A program made the position numbers and the translations under genes. This document shows, in pieces, positions 15,584 to 24,944 of a stretch of DNA of 64,000 nucleotides (position 1 is its first letter; the number at the start of each line of letters is the position of its first letter). Origin of the DNA: an uncultured Oscillospiraceae bacterium (GTDB taxonomy: Bacteria; Bacillota; Clostridia; Oscillospirales; Acutalibacteraceae); the NCBI GenBank assembly GCA_949293315.1, contig CASFCH010000051.1, positions 16,001-80,000 on the forward strand. The letters run 5' to 3'. Below the pieces are notes generated by a model that was not told the DNA's origin, searched no databases, and was given only the letters and a program-made list of their open reading frames with translations.

Positions 15584-17746
15584 CTATTTTTTGATCGTCT
15601 GTAAATACTGGTTGGCGATATCGGCCATGGAACTCATACGCACCAGTTTCATGAGCGTCTTGAGCTTAAATGGTTTTGCCAGCGCCAGCAGCACGGGCGG
15701 GATCTTCTTGCCTCCGAGCGCCATGCGGATCAGGCTCTGGACCTCCGGGCTCTTGAGCAGGGCGCCGGCCCGGTCCTCAATCGAGAAATACCCCTCACGC
15801 AGGCCGCCGTCCGTATCAAACCAGTTGCGCACAAAGGACTTACACTCCCCCGGCAGCACGTAGTCCGGGTTCGCCGTCTCCACGCCGTTGATGCGGATCG
15901 TGTGCGTGCAGGCCCCGGCCACAGCAGTGGCGGTATTTTCCCCCAGTGCGACGGGCACATCCTCAAAGTAGACGACATGGTCACAAGCCAGTGTCCTGGT
16001 GTAGCCGCCCACGGTGAGCGTGACCTCCGGCTGATTGCTGTATACCGGCACGGTTGTTGTCCCCGCAACACGGTCCACATACCGCTCCCCGCCGATGTGC
16101 ACAAACGGCTCGTCGGACCAGAACGCCTTGTATACATAAAAGCTGTCCTTGCGGGTCTTGCGGTCAATGGTCACCAAACCTTTATTGTTGCGGCCCTTGA
16201 CGCCGCCCTCATCGCGGTTGGCCGCACCGAAGTCGAACATATTCCACACGTAGCTGCCCCACAGCCAGTCGCGCTCCGCGATCGCACGGGCATAGTGCTC
16301 ATGAAATCGCGCCTGGTACGTCTCGCTGTAGTCGCCCTGCTCCCCGTGCTCGGACTGGTACTTTAAGATTCCCTCCGCGCCGTACTCGGACAGGCAGAGC
16401 TTGATCTCCGGCCGCTGGGCATGGAACTGATCGAGCCACTTGTCAATGGCGTTGAACGTCTGCAAATACCAGCCGAAGTAGAGGTTGTAGCCCTGGATAT
16501 CGGTGATGCCGTTCATCGGCGAATCGATCCCGCACATCATCAGCTGTGCGCAAGTCGTCGGGCGGGAGGGGTCGAGCCGGTGCGCCAGATCGTTGAGCTC
16601 GCGGATCCCGGCCTCCAGCGCCTTGGCGGCCCCACCCATGGTGATCTCATTCTCCACGCCCCAGCAGTAGATGCTCGCGTGGTTGATATTCTGGGTGATG
16701 AGCTCCGTGAGCTGCTGCCGGGCATTTGCCTGCTTCTTCTCCGAGAAGCGGGAGATCACCGGCACCTCCGCCCACACGAGGAACCCCATCTCGTCGCACA
16801 GGTCGTAAAAGTGCTGGTCGTGCTGGTAGTGCGCCAGCCGAATGGAGTTGGCGCCGACCTCCCGGATCAGCTCCAGATCCTCCCGGTGCTCCCGGACCGT
16901 GAGCGCATTACCCCTGTGGTAGCGGTCCTGATGGCGTGAGACGCCCTTGAGCTTGATGGGCTCCCCGTTGAGGAAGCAGCCCTTCTCCGCGTCAAATGTG
17001 ACCGTGCGGAAGCCGATGCGCGTCTCAACGGCGTCGATCTCCACCCCGTCCCGCATCAAAACGGCGCGCAGGGTGTAGAGGTACGGATTCCGCATCCCAT
17101 TCCACAGGACCGGATCCTTGACGCACAGGACGGCATCCTGCACCGCGGCGTCCGCCTCCAGCCAGCCGGCTGTGTTCCCGTCCCGGTCAAGCAGGGTATA
17201 CTGCGCCTGGACATTCTCCTTTTTACCGGCGATGTGGGTAGTGAGATGGACCTCCCAATCCGCCCCATCCCCCTTGACCGGCACGGCCGAGACACCGCAC
17301 AGGCCGTCCATCAGGCTGAAGTGGCAGTCCGAAAGGCCGGTGATCACATTCACATCCCGGTAGATCCCGCCGTAAAAGGTGAAGTCCGCCTGGCTGGGGT
17401 ATACATCCTCCTGATCCCGGTTGTCCACTGCGATCGAAACCGTATTCTCCCCGCCGGCGTTCAAGTAGGGCGTGATATCAAAGCGGAAGAGCGAATAGCC
17501 GCCCCGGTGCTCGCCCACACGCTTCCCGTTGACGGAGACTGCGGCCACCGAGTTGGCCGCCCCCACCTCCAGGTACGTCCGCCCCCGCAGCTCTGGCAAT
17601 GTGCGCGTGTATGTACACACCCCGCGGTAGTAATCTGCCGTCTCCTGCCCGTCGACTGCGTTGTAGCTGTGGGGCAGCGTGACAGTCTCACGCGCCCCCT
17701 CCTTCTCAAAAGTCCAGTTCTCATTGATATTCAGTACGGTTCTCAT
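15584..17746 (-). CDS. Glycoside hydrolase family 2 enzyme, probable beta-glucuronidase
   Basis: A 720-residue GH2 retaining glycosidase without a signal peptide, so cytoplasmic. The sugar-binding jelly roll and Ig-like domains precede a TIM barrel. The acid/base is Glu367 (WGVENE) and the nucleophile Glu454 (LSEYG). An N-x-K motif (Asn520-Asn521-Lys522) is present, as in glucuronidases, but GH2 beta-galactosidases can have N-D-K there too, so it is not decisive. Beta-glucuronidase is inferred mainly from its position as last gene of a glucuronate operon, next to a GPH symporter. A helical tail of about 50 residues follows the catalytic core. ATG 17746 has GAAGGGGTGCATTGTT upstream. Confidence 0.85.
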   Translation of the reverse strand: MRTVLNINENWTFEKEGARETVTLPHSYNAVDGQETADYYRGVCTYTRTLPELRGRTYLEVGAANSVAAVSVNGKRVGEHRGGYSLFRFDITPYLNAGGENTVSIAVDNRDQEDVYPSQADFTFYGGIYRDVNVITGLSDCHFSLMDGLCGVSAVPVKGDGADWEVHLTTHIAGKKENVQAQYTLLDRDGNTAGWLEADAAVQDAVLCVKDPVLWNGMRNPYLYTLRAVLMRDGVEIDAVETRIGFRTVTFDAEKGCFLNGEPIKLKGVSRHQDRYHRGNALTVREHREDLELIREVGANSIRLAHYQHDQHFYDLCDEMGFLVWAEVPVISRFSEKKQANARQQLTELITQNINHASIYCWGVENEITMGGAAKALEAGIRELNDLAHRLDPSRPTTCAQLMMCGIDSPMNGITDIQGYNLYFGWYLQTFNAIDKWLDQFHAQRPEIKLCLSEYGAEGILKYQSEHGEQGDYSETYQARFHEHYARAIAERDWLWGSYVWNMFDFGAANRDEGGVKGRNNKGLVTIDRKTRKDSFYVYKAFWSDEPFVHIGGERYVDRVAGTTTVPVYSNQPEVTLTVGGYTRTLACDHVVYFEDVPVALGENTATAVAGACTHTIRINGVETANPDYVLPGECKSFVRNWFDTDGGLREGYFSIEDRAGALLKSPEVQSLIRMALGGKKIPPVLLALAKPFKLKTLMKLVRMSSMADIANQYLQTIKK

Positions 17747-17765
17747 AACAATGCACCCCTTCCGT

Positions 17766-19190
17766 TCACTGATCCGCTGCGGCGCTCTCCTGCCGGCGGC
17801 GCGCATGAAGCGCCTCGGAGAGCGCGATCGTCTTTTTCTTGTCGAGATTGTAGATAAACATCATGGACAGGAACATCAATACCGCGCCCACAAGCGGCAG
17901 CAGGATGGAGAGGCGCAGCACGCTCAGCGCCGTCGCGTCTGTGGTGGCGACAACATTATTCGTATCAAAGCCGACCGCAGCCAGCAGTACGGAGATCAGC
18001 CCCTGACAGGCCGCCTGCGCCAATTTGCGCACAAAGGAGTAGATCGAATAGACCGTGCCCTCCTCGCGCCGGCCGGTCTCATACTCCTGATAGTCCACGG
18101 CGTCCGCTACAAAGGACCAGATCAGCAGCATAAAGAAGCCGCTGCACCCGTTTGCCAGCCCGAGCAGCACCAGATAGATCCAGGAGCCCGCCGCAGTCTG
18201 TGGGATCTTGATGAGCAGCATCAGCGCCAGGATGGCGATGGCCCCAATCATCGGCCAGGTGCTGATCTCCTTTTTGCCAAAGCGCTTTGTCAGCCTGGAG
18301 GCAAACGGGATCAGGACGATCATCGGGGCGGCGATCACGATCGTGGCCACGATGATCATGTCCGTATTTTTAAAGTACACCTGATAGACATACTGCGCCA
18401 TCGTCGTGGTCGAGGCGAAAAAGGCCAGATAGGCAAAGGAGGCGACGCTGATGCCGATGGCCGCCCTGTTTTTCAGGAAGGAGAGGAGCGCCTTTTTAAA
18501 GTTATACTTCTCCTTTTTCTCCGCCGCGCCCATGCGCTCCCGCGTCATGAAGTAGAGCATCATGAAGCCGATCATGCCGATCAGCCCGGCGCCGAGCGCG
18601 ATCCACATGAAGCGCTCCGGCAGAATGGGGGAGATGCCCGTGACCGCATCCTCCTCCCCGTAGATCAGCATGGGCATCCCGATCATGAGCAGCCCGGCCG
18701 CCAGCCCGGCGCCGATATTCCGAATGGAGGAGAGGGAGGCGCGCTGGGCGATATCGTCCGTGAGCACGGCGTTCAGGGAGCCGTACGGCACGTTCGTCGC
18801 CGTGTACGCGATCGACCACAGGCAGTACAGGATCAGGCAGTACGCAAAGCGCAGGCCATGGCTGAATGCCCGGATGTCGATAAAGAACAGGAATGTGGTC
18901 AGCAGGATCGCAAACGATCCCCAGAAGATCCACGGGCGGAACTTGCCGTTTTTGGACGGCTTCCGACGGTCCACGAGCGCGCCGATGATCGGATCGTTGA
19001 TGGCGTCAAACACCTTTGCCAGCACCACGATAATTGCCCAATCCCTCAGGGAGAGTCCCATGCCCTGCGTAAAGTAGATCATCGCATAGGAGCTGATGAG
19101 CTGGAAGGACATATTGCATCCAAAGTCGCCCATCATATAGCCGATCTTATCCCGCACGCCGAACGCGGCGGATGATTGCCTCTGTCTCAT
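17766..19190 (-). CDS. GPH-family sugar:cation symporter (probable glucuronide importer)
   Basis: A 474-residue major-facilitator protein of the glycoside-pentoside-hexuronide:cation symporter family, with about twelve membrane segments. The N-terminal KIGYMMGDFGCNMSFQ is the hallmark of the family, which includes UidB/GusB and MelB. It lies 19 bases upstream of the GH2 gene and downstream of kdgK. The simplest reading is uptake of intact glucuronides that the cytoplasmic GH2 enzyme then cleaves. Substrate specificity cannot be read from sequence. Confidence 0.9.
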   Translation of the reverse strand: MRQRQSSAAFGVRDKIGYMMGDFGCNMSFQLISSYAMIYFTQGMGLSLRDWAIIVVLAKVFDAINDPIIGALVDRRKPSKNGKFRPWIFWGSFAILLTTFLFFIDIRAFSHGLRFAYCLILYCLWSIAYTATNVPYGSLNAVLTDDIAQRASLSSIRNIGAGLAAGLLMIGMPMLIYGEEDAVTGISPILPERFMWIALGAGLIGMIGFMMLYFMTRERMGAAEKKEKYNFKKALLSFLKNRAAIGISVASFAYLAFFASTTTMAQYVYQVYFKNTDMIIVATIVIAAPMIVLIPFASRLTKRFGKKEISTWPMIGAIAILALMLLIKIPQTAAGSWIYLVLLGLANGCSGFFMLLIWSFVADAVDYQEYETGRREEGTVYSIYSFVRKLAQAACQGLISVLLAAVGFDTNNVVATTDATALSVLRLSILLPLVGAVLMFLSMMFIYNLDKKKTIALSEALHARRRQESAAADQ

Positions 19191-19358
19191 AGTCAGAACC
19201 CCATTTCCTCAACAATATTTTTGGATTGTTATCCGAAAATAAGGTTTTCGCCCGCCGCAGCGGGCGGAAACTTCTTCTTTCTGCCAAATATTTGCGTAGG
19301 GTCAGAGTTTTGCGCGTTATTCCGTTTTCAAAATTAAAATGAGAGGTTGGCGGGGCCG

Positions 19359-20378
19359 TCACCGGCTCACGCGGCCGTTGCCGCCCGTGCGCACCAATCG
19401 CTCCGCCTCCTGCACGGTGATGCGGTTGTAGTCGCCCTCAATGGAGTGCTTGAGCACCCCGGCCGCCACGGCAAACTCCACAGCGTCCTGCGGCCGGCGG
19501 CCGTCGAGCAGCGCGTAGATCAGTCCGGCGGAAAAGCTGTCTCCCCCGCCGACGCGGTCGACGATATGGATCGTATATTTGCGGGAGTAATAAGCCCGGC
19601 CGCCCGTGTAGAGCATCGCGCCCCAGTTGTTATCCGAGGCGGAGATGCTCTCCCGCAGGGTACACGCCACCGCCTTAAATCCATATGTATCGATCAGCTG
19701 CCGGGCAACGGACTCATAGCCCGCGTGGGTCAGCCCGTCCTCGAGCACTTCGCTTTCCGGCGGCTTGATCCCGAGTTCCTGCTCCGCATCCTCCGCACCG
19801 CCGATGAACAGGTCCACATACTCCATCATCGGGCGCATGACTTCACCTGCCTTCTCCCGGCTCCAGAGGTTTGCGCGGTAGTTGATATCGCAGGACACCT
19901 TGACTCCGTGCGCGCGGGCCGCAGCCAGCGCCTCACGCGTGATCTGCGCCGCATCATCGGAGAGCGCGGGCGTAATCCCGGAGAAGTGAAACCAGTCCGC
20001 TCCATCCAGAATCGCATCCCAGTCAAACGCACCCGGCTTTGCCTGCGCGATTGCGGAATGCGCCCGGTCGTAGATCACCTTGGACGGCCGCTGGGCCGCC
20101 CCCTTCTCCAAAAAGTAGATGCCCATCCGGTCCCCGCCGCGCGCTATTTTTGTGGTATCCACGCCAAAGGAGCGCAGTTGATTGATTGCCGCCTGGGCGA
20201 TATCGTTCTCCGGCAGGCGCGTCACATACACACTCTCCGCCCCGAACTCAGCCAGGGAGACACCCACATTGGCCTCCCCGCCGCCGAACGTGGCCTCAAA
20301 CCGCGGCTCCTGCAAAAAGCGCAGGTGTCCTTCGGGCGCGAGGCGCAGCAGCAGCTCGCCAAAAGTTACAACTTTCAT
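19359..20378 (-). CDS. kdgK: 2-dehydro-3-deoxygluconate (KDG) kinase
   Basis: PfkB-family sugar kinase of 339 residues that makes KDPG from 2-keto-3-deoxygluconate. The glycine-rich N-terminal motif FGGGEANVGVSLAEFG and the C-terminal signature RVGGGDSFSAGLIYALL with the catalytic Asp are present. ATG 20378 is chosen because AAAGGGG lies eight bases upstream; it overlaps the kdgA stop as ATGA, so translation is coupled. It works with the adjacent aldolase to finish hexuronate breakdown. Confidence 0.92.
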   Translation of the reverse strand: MKVVTFGELLLRLAPEGHLRFLQEPRFEATFGGGEANVGVSLAEFGAESVYVTRLPENDIAQAAINQLRSFGVDTTKIARGGDRMGIYFLEKGAAQRPSKVIYDRAHSAIAQAKPGAFDWDAILDGADWFHFSGITPALSDDAAQITREALAAARAHGVKVSCDINYRANLWSREKAGEVMRPMMEYVDLFIGGAEDAEQELGIKPPESEVLEDGLTHAGYESVARQLIDTYGFKAVACTLRESISASDNNWGAMLYTGGRAYYSRKYTIHIVDRVGGGDSFSAGLIYALLDGRRPQDAVEFAVAAGVLKHSIEGDYNRITVQEAERLVRTGGNGRVSR

Positions 20379-20995
20379 CTTCCGCACCCCTTTGCGATCT
20401 GTGCAGCCGTGCGGGATTGCTCCTCGATCTCCGCCGGCGATCCCTTCATCATAAAACTGCCCCCTACCGCCGCCACCGCCGGGCAGGCGAGGAACTCCGC
20501 CAGGTTGGAAGCATCCACGCCCCCTGTGGGCACAAACCGCAGCCCCGGGAACACCGGCGCGAGCGCCTGAATGGCCTTGAGCCCGCCGTAGACCCCGGCC
20601 GGGAAAAATTTGATGATCTCAAAGCCCATCGCCCGCGCCCGTACGATCTCCGTCGGCGTGACGCAGCCGGGCAGATACGGAATCCCATATTCCGAACACA
20701 CAGCCGCCGCATCCTCCGCCATACCGGGGGAGACGATGAACTGCGCGCCCGCCTCGATGGCCGCCTCACACTGTTCAGCGTTGATTACCGTCCCCGCGCC
20801 GATCGCCATCTGCGGGCACTGCTCCACCGCCAACCGGATCGCATCCGCCGCACACGCGGTGCGGAAGGTGATCTCCGCCGCGTGGATGCCGCCGTTGTCG
20901 AGCGCCGTCAGCTTTGGCACAACCTCCGACAGATCGTTAAATACCACCACGGGAACGACCCTGTTTTTCTCCAAAAAACTGTAATCCGCTGCCAT
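20375..20995 (-). CDS. kdgA: KDPG/KHG aldolase
   Basis: Class I aldolase of 206 residues that splits KDPG into pyruvate and glyceraldehyde-3-phosphate. The Schiff-base lysine is Lys129 (FEIIKFFPA) and the general base Glu41 (HAAEITFRT). GAGTVI and FVPTGGVD phosphate-binding segments are also seen. The start is ATG 20995 with GGGGGAGG ten bases upstream. The stop overlaps kdgK by four bases. Confidence 0.95.
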   Translation of the reverse strand: MAADYSFLEKNRVVPVVVFNDLSEVVPKLTALDNGGIHAAEITFRTACAADAIRLAVEQCPQMAIGAGTVINAEQCEAAIEAGAQFIVSPGMAEDAAAVCSEYGIPYLPGCVTPTEIVRARAMGFEIIKFFPAGVYGGLKAIQALAPVFPGLRFVPTGGVDASNLAEFLACPAVAAVGGSFMMKGSPAEIEEQSRTAAQIAKGCGR

Positions 20996-21017
20996 AACCG
21001 TCAAACCTCCCCCGGTA

Positions 21018-21848
21018 TCACACGCCGCTGTAGGCGTTAAATCCGCCGTCGATCGGGATCACCACACCGGTGATAAAGCCCGCATCCTCCTCGGAGAGAA
21101 GCAGCTTCACGGCGCCCATGATCTCCTGAATTTCCCCAAAGCGCCCCATGGGCGTGGCGGCCAGGATCTTACCGGTGCGCGGCGTCGGGGTGCCATCTTC
21201 GTTAAAGAGCAGGCCGCGGTTCTGATTTGTCACAAAGAAGCCGGGGGCGACCGCATTGACGCGGATCCCGTCCTTGGCAAAGTGGACGGCCAGCCACTGC
21301 GTAAAATTGCTCACCGCAGCCTTAGCGCCGCTGTAGGCCGGGATCTTGGTCAGCGGGCGGAATGCGTTCATGGAGGAGACGTTCAGGATCGTGCACCCCT
21401 TGCGGCCGACCATATCCTGCGCGAACACCTGCGTGGGCAGGAACGTGCCGATAAAGTTCAAGTCGAACACAAAGCGCACACCGTCCGGATCAAGCGCAAA
21501 GAAATCTTTCAGCCCCTCGGCGGCCTCGGCGGAGTACTCGTTATCCGTGGTCGCGCGCGGGTTATTGCCGCCCGCACCGTTGATGAGGATGTCGCACTTG
21601 CCAAAGTCCGCATGCAGCTGCTCGCGCACCTGCTCCAGCGACTTCTTATCCAGCACGTCCGCGCGGTAGCCCTTGGCCTCACAGCCCATGGCGCGCACCT
21701 TTTCGGCCTCTTTTTCCACAGCCTCCTGATTGATATCCAGCAGGGCGAGCTTGGCGCCCGTTTTGCTGAGCGCTTCGGCGATGCCGCCGCAGATGATCCC
21801 GCCTGCGCCCGTAATGACGACAACTTTATTGTTTAAATTCAAATCCAT
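21018..21848 (-). CDS. SDR-family D-fructuronate reductase (mannonate oxidoreductase)
   Basis: A short-chain dehydrogenase of 276 residues. The NAD-binding motif TGAGGIICGGIA, NNAG-like NGAGG, the catalytic Ser (NVSSMNAF) and Tyr-x-x-x-Lys (YSGAK) are all present. By position it reduces fructuronate to mannonate, the step between UxaC and UxuA, for which Gram-positives often use an SDR enzyme in place of UxuB. ATG 21848 has AACAGGAGGCATATCATT upstream. It is separated from uxuA by 489 bases containing a MITE-like element, and from kdgA by 22 bases. Confidence 0.88.
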   Translation of the reverse strand: MDLNLNNKVVVITGAGGIICGGIAEALSKTGAKLALLDINQEAVEKEAEKVRAMGCEAKGYRADVLDKKSLEQVREQLHADFGKCDILINGAGGNNPRATTDNEYSAEAAEGLKDFFALDPDGVRFVFDLNFIGTFLPTQVFAQDMVGRKGCTILNVSSMNAFRPLTKIPAYSGAKAAVSNFTQWLAVHFAKDGIRVNAVAPGFFVTNQNRGLLFNEDGTPTPRTGKILAATPMGRFGEIQEIMGAVKLLLSEEDAGFITGVVIPIDGGFNAYSGV

Positions 21849-22046
21849 AATGATATGCCTCCTGTTTTGCTCATGTAAAAATCTGATATGTGTTTGGCTG
21901 TATCGGTACGCAGGTGACGGATCCCACGCTGCCATGGGGATGTTTAGCCCCCCTTGGTGGAGCGGCCGACCTGTCGGCCTCCAGCGGTTTATTCAATCCG
22001 TCCCTGCGGTGAAGCCGTGCTGTGTACAAACCATCAAGTCCTGCTG

Positions 22047-22187
22047 CGGAACGCTGAGGGCAGCGTTCCCTACGGAAGCTGGTACGAAAAAGTAATTTGC
22101 GGGAAGCCGGCAGATTGTTTCACACTATTTTGCACCCCGCCCGAAGTCTGCGCAAACCCTCGTAGGGAACGCCGCCCCGGCGTTCCG
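22047..22187 (-). repeat. MITE-like palindromic repeat, copy A, inside the glucuronide operon
   Basis: A 141-bp element bounded by inverted repeats at 22047-22074 and 22161-22187. Each starts CGGAACGC and ends GCGTTCCCTACG toward the inside, and each is itself a hairpin. Homologous copies lie at 58771-59163 and 61137-61283; similarity to the latter extends outward to ATTTGTTCCGGC on one side and GGTTTGTACACAGC on the other. It has no coding capacity. The rest of the 21849-22337 gap holds only a short GGGCGGC/GCCGCCC hairpin near 22266-22283. Confidence 0.85.
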
Positions 22188-22337
22188 TCCGGCGCGAGCC
22201 GGAACAAATGACCGATCGATTCCCGCAGGGGCGCACTGTAAAATACACAGCCTTGCACCTCACCCGGGCGGCTATCGCCGCCCGCCTTTCTGCCTCCCGG
22301 ATTTCCCTAATACGGGGATTCCTTCAAGGGGAGGGCT

Positions 22338-23378
22338 TTATTTCATCCTTTGCAGGGTCTCCCACACGCCGTTGAGGTACGACGCCCCCAGCGCGCGGTC
22401 GTACAAACCATAGCCGGGCTTACCTGTCTCGCCCCAGATCATTCGGCCGTGATCCGGGCGGATATATCCATCATATCCGTTATCGGAGAGCGCTTTCATG
22501 ATACCGATAATATCGAGCGAGCCGCAGTTCTGGTCGTGCGCCGTCTCCTCAAAACCGTTTTCCACCAGTTTGATATTGCGCACGTGCATAAAATGGATGC
22601 GCCCCATTTTTGAATATTTATCCACCAGATGCACCACATCGTTGTGCGGGTCCGCGCCCAGGGAGCCGGTGCACAGCGTCAGGCCGTTGTAGGGGCTGTC
22701 GACCAGCTTTAAAAACCGGTCGATGTTCTTCTCATCGGTAATGATGCGCGGCAGACCAAAGATCGGCCATGGCGGATCGTCGGGGTGGATCGCCATTTTG
22801 ACGTCGTTCTCCGCAGCCACGGGGATGATTGCCTCCAGGAAATATTTCAGATGATCAAAGAGCGCCTCGCTGTCCACGTGGGAATACTGCTCAAACAGGC
22901 GGCGCATGTCCTCCTTTTTGTAGCTGCTGTCCCACCCAGGGAGGGAGAGTTCCCCGCTGAGGGGGTCCATCCCCTTGAGCTGCTCGGCGTAGTAGACGAG
23001 CGAATTCGAACCGTCCGCGGCAACTTTATCCAGCTGCGTGCGCGTCCAGTCAAACACCGGCATAAAATTATAGCAGATGCATTTGACACCTTCGGCCGCC
23101 AGACGGCGGATATTCTCCTGATACGCCGCGATATAACGGTCGCGGGTGGGCAGGCCGAGCTTGATATCCTCGTGCACCGGCACGCTCTCGATGACCTCCA
23201 TCACCATGCCGTTTTCCTCAATCCGGCTGCGCAGGGCGCGGATGCTCTCACGGCTCCACACCTCGCCTACGGGTACATCATACACCGCGGTGACGATGTT
23301 GTGCATGTTTGGAATCTGACGGATTTTTTGCAGGGTGACGGGGTCGTCCGCCCCGTACCACCTAAATCCTAATTTCAT
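22338..23378 (-). CDS. uxuA: Mannonate dehydratase
   Basis: TIM-barrel enzyme of 346 residues that dehydrates D-mannonate to KDG with a divalent metal. Family features include MKLGFRWYG at the start, [30 protein letters not shown] and [11 protein letters not shown], whose His and Asp residues form the metal site. Its ATG overlaps the uxaC stop by four bases (ATGA). It is the second gene of the operon. Confidence 0.97.
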   Translation of the reverse strand: MKLGFRWYGADDPVTLQKIRQIPNMHNIVTAVYDVPVGEVWSRESIRALRSRIEENGMVMEVIESVPVHEDIKLGLPTRDRYIAAYQENIRRLAAEGVKCICYNFMPVFDWTRTQLDKVAADGSNSLVYYAEQLKGMDPLSGELSLPGWDSSYKKEDMRRLFEQYSHVDSEALFDHLKYFLEAIIPVAAENDVKMAIHPDDPPWPIFGLPRIITDEKNIDRFLKLVDSPYNGLTLCTGSLGADPHNDVVHLVDKYSKMGRIHFMHVRNIKLVENGFEETAHDQNCGSLDIIGIMKALSDNGYDGYIRPDHGRMIWGETGKPGYGLYDRALGASYLNGVWETLQRMK

Positions 23379-24787
23379 GATTGTACCTCCCTGTCTTCAA
23401 GCTGAAAATAACTCCTGGCGTTGCGGTAACAGATATTCTCTACCAGGCGGCCGAGCCGTGCAGGATCGTTTGGATAGAGCCCCTGCTCCACCCAGGCTCC
23501 GATCACGCTGCACAGCACGCGCCGGAAGTAATCGTGGCGCGCATAGGATACAAAGGAGCGCGAATCCGTGAGCATCCCGTTAAAATAGCCGAGCGAGCCG
23601 GTCAGCGATGTCAGGCGCAGCTGCTCGCGGATCCCGTCCGCATGATCCAGAAACCACCACGCCGCACCCAGCTGGAGCCTGCCGGGAGTCTTACCGGCAA
23701 AATCGCCCAGCAGGGTGGCGATGGGGTAGTACGCCCCCGGATTGAGGGTGTAGACCATCGTCCGCGGCAGTCCGCCGGACTGCTCCACCGAGGCGAGCAG
23801 GGCGGCCGCGTGCTCAATATCGATCACGTTCCCCACACTGTCGCATCCACAGTCCGCCCCCACCCGGCCGTACAGGGTGGGGTTCAGGTTGCGGAGCACG
23901 CCGCAGTGCAGCTGCCAGACCATCCCGCGCCGGGTGAGCGCCGCTCCGATAAAGGAGAGCAGCTCAAACTGATAGGCCGCAATCTCCTCCGGTTCGGCAG
24001 CCGCGCCGGCGAGCGCCTTGCCAAGCGCCCGCTCCGCCTGGCCGGGCGTTCCTTTTCCCGGGAAATCCGTCACGGACATATCGGCGGCCACGGCCCCATT
24101 CTGCACAAAAAAGTCCAGCCTTTTTTCCACGGCGCGCTTCAGACTGTCCAGATCACGGATCTCCAGTCCGGCCGCATGCCCCAATCGCGTCAGATACTCC
24201 CGGAATCCTGCATTCTCCAGATGGATCACATTGTCCGCGCGAAAACAGGGCCGTACGGAAAAGCCCGTATTCTGCTCCTTCAGACTGCGGTGAAAATGCA
24301 GATCGTCCGCCGGATCGTCTGTGGTGATCACGGTCTCCACGCCCGAGGATCGGATCAACTTCCGCGCACAGAAATGGCCGTCCGCCATCTGTGCCAGCGT
24401 CTGATCCCAGATCTCCCCCGCCGTCTCCGGCCCGATGGGCGTATGGATCCCAAAGTATTTCTGCAGCTCCAGGTGCGCCCACTGATACACAGGGTTCCCC
24501 GCAAAGTGCGGCAGGCAGGCTGCAAAGGCCAGGAACTTCTCCCGATCCGGCGCGTCTCCCGTGATCAGCCGTTCATCGATACCCGCAATGCGCATCAGGC
24601 GCCACTTGTAATGGTCACCCGCCAGCCAGAGCTGCGTCAGATTGTAAAACGTCTTATTTTCGTCGATCTCCTGCGGGCTGAGGTGGCAGTGAAAGTCAAA
24701 GATCGGCTGCTTTTGTGCAAAGCGCCGGTACAGCATCCGCGCCATCCCGTTCTCCAGCAGGAAATCCTCATTCATAAAGGTTTTCAC
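23375..24787 (-). CDS. uxaC: Glucuronate isomerase
   Basis: A 470-residue uronate isomerase that converts glucuronate to fructuronate (and galacturonate to tagaturonate). FDFHCHLSP carries the metal-binding histidines; WWFLDH and the C-terminal [11 protein letters not shown] are also typical. The start is a GTG at 24787, giving [11 protein letters not shown] as in the family, with GGGGAGG eleven bases upstream; other in-frame starts lack a site. It is the first gene of the operon and divergent from the AraC regulator. Confidence 0.96.
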   Translation of the reverse strand: MKTFMNEDFLLENGMARMLYRRFAQKQPIFDFHCHLSPQEIDENKTFYNLTQLWLAGDHYKWRLMRIAGIDERLITGDAPDREKFLAFAACLPHFAGNPVYQWAHLELQKYFGIHTPIGPETAGEIWDQTLAQMADGHFCARKLIRSSGVETVITTDDPADDLHFHRSLKEQNTGFSVRPCFRADNVIHLENAGFREYLTRLGHAAGLEIRDLDSLKRAVEKRLDFFVQNGAVAADMSVTDFPGKGTPGQAERALGKALAGAAAEPEEIAAYQFELLSFIGAALTRRGMVWQLHCGVLRNLNPTLYGRVGADCGCDSVGNVIDIEHAAALLASVEQSGGLPRTMVYTLNPGAYYPIATLLGDFAGKTPGRLQLGAAWWFLDHADGIREQLRLTSLTGSLGYFNGMLTDSRSFVSYARHDYFRRVLCSVIGAWVEQGLYPNDPARLGRLVENICYRNARSYFQLEDREVQS

Positions 24788-24806
24788 AACGGAACAGACC
24801 TCCCCT

Positions 24807-24834
24807 ATTATGATAGTATCATCATACACCTCAA
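24807..24834 (-). promoter_or_regulatory. Promoter and candidate operator of the glucuronide operon
   Basis: On the minus strand TTGAGG (24829-24834) and CATAAT (24807-24812) are 16 bp apart. A perfect palindrome ATGATA-G-TATCAT (24810-24822) sits between and over them, a good place for a repressor or for an AraC-type activator. Which regulator binds is not known. Confidence 0.5.
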
Positions 24835-24870
24835 TTTTTGTTAATACAATAGTTTAAATTGCTTTTATAC

Positions 24871-24899
24871 TTGTAAAAATTGACTTGATCTGATAAAAT
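24871..24899 (+). promoter_or_regulatory. Promoter of the AraC-family regulator
   Basis: TTGTAA (24871-24876), a 17-bp spacer and TAAAAT (24894-24899) lie about 46 bases upstream of the ATG in a very AT-rich stretch. Confidence 0.5.
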
Positions 24900-24944
24900 A
24901 TCCTTAAAATAAAATTTAATAATTTAATTTTTTCGGGTATTTTT

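Noticed and set aside
15584..17746. N-N-K motif as proof of beta-glucuronidase activity
   Set aside because: GH2 beta-galactosidases commonly have N-D-K at the same place, so the motif alone does not separate them; the operon context carries the inference.
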